A stretch of DNA of 48,011 nucleotides from assembly GCA_023391105.1 (NCBI GenBank), contig JAEWBO010000002.1, positions 1 to 48,011 on the forward strand, written 5' to 3'. The position numbers were made by a program, and so were the translations under genes. Every line of letters starts with the position of its first letter. Within the stretch, counting starts at the first letter, position 1. This stretch comes from Bacillota bacterium. GTDB taxonomy: Bacteria > Bacillota > Clostridia > Christensenellales > SZUA-584. The notes under the pieces were generated by a model. It saw only the letters and a list, made by a program, of their open reading frames with translations. It did not search any database and was not told where the DNA came from. Below, one piece after another: positions 43,004 through 48,011 of the stretch.

Positions 43004-43759
43004 TTATCTTAGCTCCCACAGTGTCACGACCACGCCGTCCGCATTGTTTCCGGAGAGCTGATATGCCATATGATTGGGTATCTCTATTTCAGTGAGGGTG
43101 TCAAGCCGGATAAATCCGATTTCGCAGCGAAGTCCGTTTTCGCTGAAAACAAGATGTTCTTGCTGATAAGCAAAGCGCCTTAAATAGTCCGTGTACTCCT
43201 CAAGCGTCAGTCCGGTTTCTGTCAGTATTTTGGAATGCGGATATCCGACAAAGCGAAAATGCCACGGTTCGTGCCCGATTTGCGTCACGTGCTCTCGCCC
43301 TGCCGGATACCGCTCAACAAACCCGTAATCTGCCGCTTTGTCGCGAAAGTGTTGGCATACACCGGAATAGGGAAAATGCGGACGAATAAAGTCAACAGCT
43401 TCCGAATTTTCCGCCAGATCCACCGCAAGACCCGTCTGATGTTCACTGCAGCCCGGCAGGGCGACATATTTGCATGTAAATTCGATCCCGTTTTCCAGCA
43501 GAGATGCGTTATATATCCGCTGCTGCTCGCTCTTTGTACGAAAGCCGCTGACGGGTATAATCTCATCGCCGCTTTGAATGATTGAAAGTATTTTGGTCAG
43601 CATTTTCGCCGCGTGCCTGTCCAGCAGCACAGCCCCATCGCCATATTCGACACACGAAAGGGAATCTTCTTTGGGCTCCTTTTTCAATGGATGGGCGGCG
43701 TTGACGAGGATGAGGCTGCCATGATGAATGTTTCCCGGGCATAGCTTGAGTATTTTCAT
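43004..43759 (-). CDS. vanXY: VanXY-type D,D-dipeptidase/D,D-carboxypeptidase
   Basis: Zinc peptidase of 251 residues that removes D-Ala-ending precursors so only modified ones remain. Motifs of the VanY/VanX superfamily are complete: SGFRTKSEQ, zinc-binding SEHQTGLAVDL and the catalytic EPWHFRFVG. There is no signal peptide or membrane anchor, which fits cytoplasmic VanXY rather than VanY. A C-terminal extension of about 60 residues (EEYTDYLRRFAY to VTLWELR) is as seen in VanXY-G type proteins. Overlaps the ligase gene by four bases. Confidence 0.92.
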   Translation of the reverse strand: MKILKLCPGNIHHGSLILVNAAHPLKKEPKEDSLSCVEYGDGAVLLDRHAAKMLTKILSIIQSGDEIIPVSGFRTKSEQQRIYNASLLENGIEFTCKYVALPGCSEHQTGLAVDLAENSEAVDFIRPHFPYSGVCQHFRDKAADYGFVERYPAGREHVTQIGHEPWHFRFVGYPHSKILTETGLTLEEYTDYLRRFAYQQEHLVFSENGLRCEIGFIRLDTLTEIEIPNHMAYQLSGNNADGVVVTLWELR

Positions 43760-44805
43760 AGCCGCACCGTCTGATTAATCAATGCGTCTACGGTATCCGA
43801 AAAACTCATGCCAATTCCTTTAAGCATGTTGGGGTATCGGCTGTGCGCCGTGAAGCCGGGGATCGTATTGACCTCGTTAAATATGATTTCGCCGTTCGGT
43901 TTGAGGAACATATCCACGCGCGCAAATCCGCGGCAATCCAGTGTGCGGTAGATAATTGCTGCTGTTTGTTTAACACGCGCCGCTGTTTCCGGGCTGATGC
44001 GAGCAGGCATATGGATTTTGGAGGTCTGAAGCGTATATTTTTCGGTGTAGTCGAAAAAGCCTTCTTCCAGTTCAATCTCATCCACATCACCGATGATTAA
44101 CTCTTCGGTGCCGAGTATGGCGCAGCCCACCTCAAAGCCCTCAATCGCCTCTTCGATCACCACCTTGCGATCATGCTGAAGCGCGTTTGTGATGGCCTGA
44201 ATCAGCAGCGTCGGGTCGGCCACCTTGGAAATTCCGAAGGAGGAGCCTGCGTTGGCAGGCTTAACAAACAGCGGATACGTCAGAGCGCCCGTCAATTCCA
44301 GTATCTCCTTTTCTGTCATCGATGCATAAACGACCGTTGAAGGGGGCGTTTTGATTCCTGCACCTTGTACAAGCCTGTGTGCAATATCCTTGTCCATGCA
44401 AATGGCAGAGCTTAGCGCACCGCAACCCACACAAGGAATACCGGCCATCTCCAAAAGCCCCTGCAATGTCCCGTCTTCTCCGTTTTTTCCATGCAGCACC
44501 GGAAACGCCGCATCAATCCGAATCATGGTGGTGTTGCCGTCCTCCAGCACGAGTATTCCGTGCGTCTGCCTGTCGGGCGAAATGACGGCGGGCGTACACG
44601 AAGAATGCTGCATCCATGTATTATCTTGAATTTGTTCAACGGGTCCGTCGTATTTGTACCATGCGCCGTCGCGGGTGATTCCCAGCAGGACGATATGATA
44701 TTTTGTATCAATGTTTTGTATCACAGCTGCTGCCGATTGGAGAGAGACGTCGTACTCGGTGGAACAGCCGCCGAACAGCACCGCTATTGTTTTTCTTTGC
44801 ATCAT
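43756..44805 (-). CDS. vanG: VanG-type D-alanine--D-serine ligase
   Basis: ATP-grasp ligase of 349 residues that makes the D-Ala-D-Ser (less likely D-Ala-D-Lac) end of the peptidoglycan precursor. Sequence follows VanG closely from memory: FGGCSTEYDVSLQSA, FPVLHGKNGEDGTLQG, CMDKDIAHRLV, FVKPANAGSSFGISKV, the omega-loop FFDYTEKYTLQTSKIHMPAR and the C-terminal FNEVNTIPGFTAHSRYPNML. EKYT in the omega loop is the D-Ser-type form. The start codon shares one base with the vanW stop (TAATG). Confidence 0.95.
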   Translation of the reverse strand: MMQRKTIAVLFGGCSTEYDVSLQSAAAVIQNIDTKYHIVLLGITRDGAWYKYDGPVEQIQDNTWMQHSSCTPAVISPDRQTHGILVLEDGNTTMIRIDAAFPVLHGKNGEDGTLQGLLEMAGIPCVGCGALSSAICMDKDIAHRLVQGAGIKTPPSTVVYASMTEKEILELTGALTYPLFVKPANAGSSFGISKVADPTLLIQAITNALQHDRKVVIEEAIEGFEVGCAILGTEELIIGDVDEIELEEGFFDYTEKYTLQTSKIHMPARISPETAARVKQTAAIIYRTLDCRGFARVDMFLKPNGEIIFNEVNTIPGFTAHSRYPNMLKGIGMSFSDTVDALINQTVRL

Positions 44806-45632
44806 TATGACACCTTCGTTTCCTGAAATTCTGCATCATCGGATAGTGAATATCCGATCTCAAATACGTCCGTGTGAAGACGTTCCTCCGAGCGGACAAG
44901 GCCGCTTTGAACATCCAAGCTCTGCCGATATACCGAGACACGTTCGAAAAGCTTTCCGCCTTCTTTGAAGTACATCTTGTCTTTGTTGATCACTTCATAT
45001 CTGTTTGGCAGGGCTTTGTTTGCGAGAATCCGTCCGCACAGATATTTCCCGTCAAATTCGAGCTCAATCTGATATGTGAGGTCAGTCTCATTTTTCACTT
45101 TCAAATCCAGCCAGCCTTCACTGACTGTGGCATCCACACCATCAGGATCATTCTCATCGGGCGAGGGGAAATCTTTAAGCCTGTGGGGATGACGTTCCAC
45201 AATTGTCATCGGCGTATGCAGGAACATCCAGAAAAGAAAGTTGCTCAAGTGGCACAAGCCCCCTCCCTTTACAGTAACCAGCTTCCCGTATTCCACCGAC
45301 AGCCCCTCTTTGAAAGCCGACTTGTTCACTTTTCTCACGAGCTGCCAAAATGAAAATGTCTCCTGCGGCTGGAGTATAATTCCGTTAATCGGCTTCGCGG
45401 CCAGCCGCAGATTGAACACCTTATTTTCCTGGTACTTCATATCAAAGCCCGTGTTCGGGTTAATCAAACTTGTGCTTGCTTCGTACACGCAAATGGGAAG
45501 CGATTCAACCGGCTTCGTTTGCGCATAGCAGTTACCGTCGAAACACATTTTGGCGTAGAAAAAAAGCCTTCTTTGGACTTTGCGAAGCATGAGCAAAAAC
45601 GGAAACAGCTGCATCACACGTTGTTTAAACAA
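44805..45632 (-). CDS. vanW: VanW-family protein
   Basis: A 275-residue VanW protein, an accessory of vanB and vanG clusters with no settled biochemical role. Conserved blocks: QPQETFSFWQLV (about 100), GKLVTVKGGGLCHLSNFLFW and the HRLKDFP and NETDLTYQIELEF strands. TTG 45632 is chosen as start because GGGAG lies nine bases before it; an ATG six codons later has no ribosome site. First gene of the inducible block, preceded by a putative VanR box and a hairpin. Confidence 0.88.
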   Translation of the reverse strand: MFKQRVMQLFPFLLMLRKVQRRLFFYAKMCFDGNCYAQTKPVESLPICVYEASTSLINPNTGFDMKYQENKVFNLRLAAKPINGIILQPQETFSFWQLVRKVNKSAFKEGLSVEYGKLVTVKGGGLCHLSNFLFWMFLHTPMTIVERHPHRLKDFPSPDENDPDGVDATVSEGWLDLKVKNETDLTYQIELEFDGKYLCGRILANKALPNRYEVINKDKMYFKEGGKLFERVSVYRQSLDVQSGLVRSEERLHTDVFEIGYSLSDDAEFQETKVS

Positions 45633-45654
45633 ATTCTCAATCTCCCTTCATAAC

Positions 45655-45700
45655 AAAAAGCCCAACCGGCTTTTGACACTATGGTATCAAAACCGGACAG
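45655..45700 (-). terminator. Terminator-like hairpin in the vanS-vanW gap
   Basis: On the minus strand CCGGTTTTGA...TCAAAAGCCGG folds and is followed by TTGGGCTTTTTG. It lies downstream of the putative vanW promoter, so it could attenuate resistance-gene transcription as well as end the vanRS message. Confidence 0.55.
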
Positions 45701-45718
45701 GCAGAATGGGAATTTCTG

Positions 45719-45747
45719 ATTATAAAATGCTTAAGAATCTCTTATGA
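45719..45747 (-). promoter_or_regulatory. Putative VanR-controlled promoter of the resistance genes
   Basis: TATAAT (complement of 45719-45724) preceded by the direct repeats TCATAAG-N4-TCTTAAG (complement of 45730-45747), 11-bp period, typical of OmpR-family activators. The repeats replace a consensus -35. Confidence 0.6.
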
Positions 45748-45759
45748 AAAGCTTATCAA

Positions 45760-46857
45760 TCAAGGAGCCGTATTGGGCAAGACGACTGTGAAGGTTGTTT
45801 TCTGCGCGTCGCTGCTTGCGGTAATCTTGCCGCCATGGGCCACCACGATCTCTTTTGCGATTGCGAGCCCGAGCCCCGCGCCGCCTGTATGAGATGAACG
45901 CGCCGAATCCAGACGAAAGAACTTTTCGAATATCATATCGAGCTTTTCCCTGGGGATAGGATCACCCTGATTGGAAAATGTGATAACAACGTCGTTATCT
46001 CTTTGCTTAGCCGTGCTGATCTCAATGGCGCAATTATCATAGCTGTAAGCGACAGCGTTCTTCAGTATGTTGTTGAACACACGCGAGAGCTTGTCCGCGT
46101 CGCCCCATAATATCAATTCTTCGGGAGCGTGAACCTCAGCCGTTTTATGCTGCGATTCCAACATGGGGTAAAACTCATCCGCCATCTGGCGCAGCATCAG
46201 GGAAAGATTGATTCTGGTCTTGTTGACAGAAATGTGTGCAAGATTGAAGCGTGTGATTTCAAAAAATTCGTCGACAAGCTGATCCAGACGATAGGCTTTG
46301 TCCAGCGTAAGACGGGTATATTTTGCCCTTTGCTGCTGCGGCATGTCGCGTGCCTCATCCAGCATGCTTAAATAACCGATGACCGATGTCAGCGGCGTCT
46401 TTATATCGTGCGCGAGATAGACAATCAGATCGTTCTTTCGCTGCACCTCGTCTTGTGCCGCGCGTTCATTCCTTAAAGCCGTCTGTTTAATCTGATTCAT
46501 TCTGTCCTCCACCTGCTGCAGCAGCGGAGACAGGCGGATAGGCTCTTCATCTGGTGAAACGAGCGTTTTGCTCGCTTCAATGATCTCCTCCATATATTCT
46601 GCCGTCTTACCCCAATAGCGGTAGAGAATAAAGAATGCCGTAATAAGATACGATCCAATGAGCACAGCCACGTAGTTATCCTTTATAACCGATAAGGCAT
46701 AATATATGGGGCTTGGCTGCCAGATGATACTTTGAACGATTGTCAGCACCAGCAATGCCAACAGCACCAAAGCAACCGCCGACAAGAGAAGGGCAATCAC
46801 GCAGCGTCCAAGCAGCTTTCTCATCAGCATTGACTTAAACGGGCTTTTACTTTTCAA
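45760..46857 (-). CDS. vanS: VanS-type sensor histidine kinase
   Basis: Membrane histidine kinase of about 365 residues. Two membrane segments (about 17-43 and 63-80) enclose a short extracellular loop of about 20 residues, as in VanS of non-VanB type. Phospho-acceptor H150 in YLAHDIKTPLTSVIGYL, N box NNILKNAVAYS and G box GGAGLGLAIAKEI. TTG 46857 overlaps vanR by 11 bases; an internal ATG at 46830 is an alternative. Expected to phosphorylate VanR on glycopeptide exposure. Confidence 0.93.
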   Translation of the reverse strand: MKSKSPFKSMLMRKLLGRCVIALLLSAVALVLLALLVLTIVQSIIWQPSPIYYALSVIKDNYVAVLIGSYLITAFFILYRYWGKTAEYMEEIIEASKTLVSPDEEPIRLSPLLQQVEDRMNQIKQTALRNERAAQDEVQRKNDLIVYLAHDIKTPLTSVIGYLSMLDEARDMPQQQRAKYTRLTLDKAYRLDQLVDEFFEITRFNLAHISVNKTRINLSLMLRQMADEFYPMLESQHKTAEVHAPEELILWGDADKLSRVFNNILKNAVAYSYDNCAIEISTAKQRDNDVVITFSNQGDPIPREKLDMIFEKFFRLDSARSSHTGGAGLGLAIAKEIVVAHGGKITASSDAQKTTFTVVLPNTAP

Positions 46858-47545
46858 TTTTATAGCCTACCCCCCATACCGTTTTAATATATTTGGGACG
46901 TTCCGCGCTGTCGTGCATCTTTTCGCGCAGATGCCGGACATGCACCATCACCGTATTGTTGCTGTTGGTAAAATACTTTTCTCCCCACACCTCACGGAAC
47001 AGCTCCTCCGAGCTGACGACACGTCCGCGCTTTGAGGCCAGCACCCACAGGATAGAAAACTCAAGTGGTGTCAGCGCAAGTTTTTCTTCGTTCAGTATAC
47101 ACTCGCGGGTGTTTTTGTTCAGCACAACGCCGGAAAAATCGATTATATGCTGCTCATCAGGTGATTCTGCCGTGTTGTATTTTGTAAACCGTCTAAGCTG
47201 TGCCTTGACGCGCGCAACCATTTCGAGCGGCCTGAAAGGCTTGGTGATATAATCATCCGCACCCAGCGTCAGTCCGGTAATCTTGTCAATTTCCTCAGAC
47301 TTGGCTGTCAACATGATCACGGGGAAGTTATGCTTTTCGCGGATGCGTTGGCATATGGAAAATCCATTTTCGTCAGGCAGCATCACATCCAAAATAGCCA
47401 GATCGATTTTTTCATTTTCAACACAGTTTAAAGCATCACAGCCGGTGTAGAACTTGAAAACCGTATAATCTTCGTTTTTTAGATATAGCTCAATTAAATC
47501 GGCAATGGCCTTCTCATCGTCCACAACCAGTATATTTGCAGTCAT
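46847..47545 (-). CDS. vanR: VanR-type response regulator
   Basis: OmpR-family response regulator of 232 residues. Receiver: acidic pair DD at 9-10, phospho-acceptor D53 in AILDVMLPDENG, switch threonine in MLTAKS and lysine in YITKPF. C-terminal winged helix includes LTPLEFSILWVLASKRGR and the NNTVMVHVRHLREKM recognition helix. ATG 47545 (MTANIL) has GGAG five bases upstream; a GTG two codons earlier abuts that site. Likely activates its own promoter and that of vanW through the shared repeats. Confidence 0.94.
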   Translation of the reverse strand: MTANILVVDDEKAIADLIELYLKNEDYTVFKFYTGCDALNCVENEKIDLAILDVMLPDENGFSICQRIREKHNFPVIMLTAKSEEIDKITGLTLGADDYITKPFRPLEMVARVKAQLRRFTKYNTAESPDEQHIIDFSGVVLNKNTRECILNEEKLALTPLEFSILWVLASKRGRVVSSEELFREVWGEKYFTNSNNTVMVHVRHLREKMHDSAERPKYIKTVWGVGYKIEK

Positions 47546-47697
47546 TCGCACTCCTCGTTGCTATTATGGAAACGGACAAACATATCAATTAAATAGAATG
47601 ATAGTATTTGTCCAGTCGGAGCACATTGCTCCGGCCTTGAAACATTTGATCGTCAGGGCAAATAAAAGCCCATGATCATTTTATCATGAAATGATAA

Positions 47698-47734
47698 ATT
47701 ATATCGAATTGATTTTCTTATGAAAATCTTAAGA
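47698..47734 (-). promoter_or_regulatory. Putative autoregulated promoter of vanRS
   Basis: Direct repeats TCTTAAG-N4-TCATAAG (complement of 47717-47734) lie 13 bases upstream of TATAAT (complement of 47698-47703). Same two half-sites as in front of vanW but in the opposite order. Confidence 0.55.
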
Positions 47735-47802
47735 TTTATTATAATTGATTGGATAAAGAATGGGTGGCGAAATTTTTCCCGCGAGATAATTTACAACAGT
47801 AA

Positions 47803-47830
47803 AAAACGCTGGATTCTCATCCAGCGTTTT
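47803..47830 (-). terminator. Terminator after the peroxiredoxin gene
   Basis: AACGCTGGAT-N8-ATCCAGCGTT stem followed by TTTTTT on the minus strand; also T-rich on the plus strand. It insulates the van cluster from the peroxiredoxin gene. Confidence 0.85.
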
Positions 47831-47838
47831 CATCCCCA

Positions 47839-48011
47839 TTATGTCAGTTCCCTCGGCGCGTTATAACACAGATACCAGTCCATACAGTTTTCGCCCGAGT
47901 CCAGCCGCTCCATGGCATCTTCCAGCGTTCTCGGCGGCGGTATCACCGTCGGATAGCCGGGCCGCCAGTTCGCCGGTGTCGCAACCTTGTCGCGATCCGT
48001 TGTCTGCAAAG
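47839..48011 (-). CDS. Peroxiredoxin, C-terminal part (cut by window edge)
   Basis: The last 56 residues of a peroxiredoxin. DKVATPANWRPGYPTVIPPP is the typical C-terminal arm of AhpC/TSA proteins of the Prx6-like group, followed by the TLEDAMERLDSGENCMDWYL tail with a possible resolving cysteine. The catalytic N-terminal part is outside the window. Confidence 0.85.
   Translation of the reverse strand, partial: LQTTDRDKVATPANWRPGYPTVIPPPRTLEDAMERLDSGENCMDWYLCYNAPRELT

Noticed and set aside
43004..43759. Secreted VanY carboxypeptidase
   Set aside because: No signal peptide or membrane anchor; the cytoplasmic VanXY assignment fits better.

Overview
The window reads as a chromosomal segment of a spore-forming, strictly anaerobic member of the Clostridia (Firmicutes). 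The evidence is a SpoIIID gene, a Rex-linked electron-bifurcating type [FeFe] hydrogenase cluster, AGGAGG-type ribosome binding sites, and many Clostridia-type regulators. Base composition is moderate; the species cannot be named from the sequence alone. Most genes lie on the minus strand. Both ends are cut genes: the N-terminal half of a methyl-accepting chemotaxis protein at the left and the C-terminus of a peroxiredoxin at the right.

Layout. 1-6 kb: chemoreceptor, two tandem extended SDR reductases, a small membrane protein, a REP-like repeat patch, spoIIID, an AT-rich Imm26-like orphan immunity gene and a minimal L,D-transpeptidase. 5.8-14.1 kb: a redox/hydrogen operon read leftward as rex, 2Fe-2S ferredoxin, sensory hydrogenase with PAS domain, SpoIIE-type phosphatase, hydC (NuoE-like), hydB (NuoF-like), hydA, second 2Fe-2S ferredoxin, with a Rex operator in front of rex. 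14.1-20 kb: a tandem duplication, a LysR regulator divergent from a radical SAM gene, thioredoxin, a Crp/Fnr regulator, a small lipoprotein and an aldehyde dehydrogenase. 20-32 kb: an eight-gene sugar or polyol operon (RbsABC-type importer, FucU/RbsD mutarotase, FGGY kinase, zinc alcohol dehydrogenase, aldo/keto reductase, GatZ/KbaZ protein), divergent from an unusual regulator in which a LacI repressor is fused to a cytoplasmic family-1 solute-binding domain. 32-36.6 kb: xpt, an orphan trpB with a DUF89 gene, and a PAS-GGDEF diguanylate cyclase.

36.7-40.4 kb holds the most novel-looking system: a polar amino acid type ABC transporter whose ATPase carries a degenerate RsbW/SpoIIAB-like HATPase domain, followed at once by a STAS anti-anti-sigma-like protein, and preceded by a lipoprotein that fuses one and two half solute-binding domains to the permease. 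This looks like a partner-switching module wired into an importer. 

40.9-47.5 kb is a complete VanG-type D-Ala-D-Ser glycopeptide-resistance cluster (vanR, vanS, vanW, vanG-like ligase, vanXY, vanT). Matching 11-bp-spaced direct repeats lie in front of both vanR and vanW. Directly after the vanT stop codon the same frame runs into a decayed fragment of a solute-binding protein gene, a likely recombination scar.
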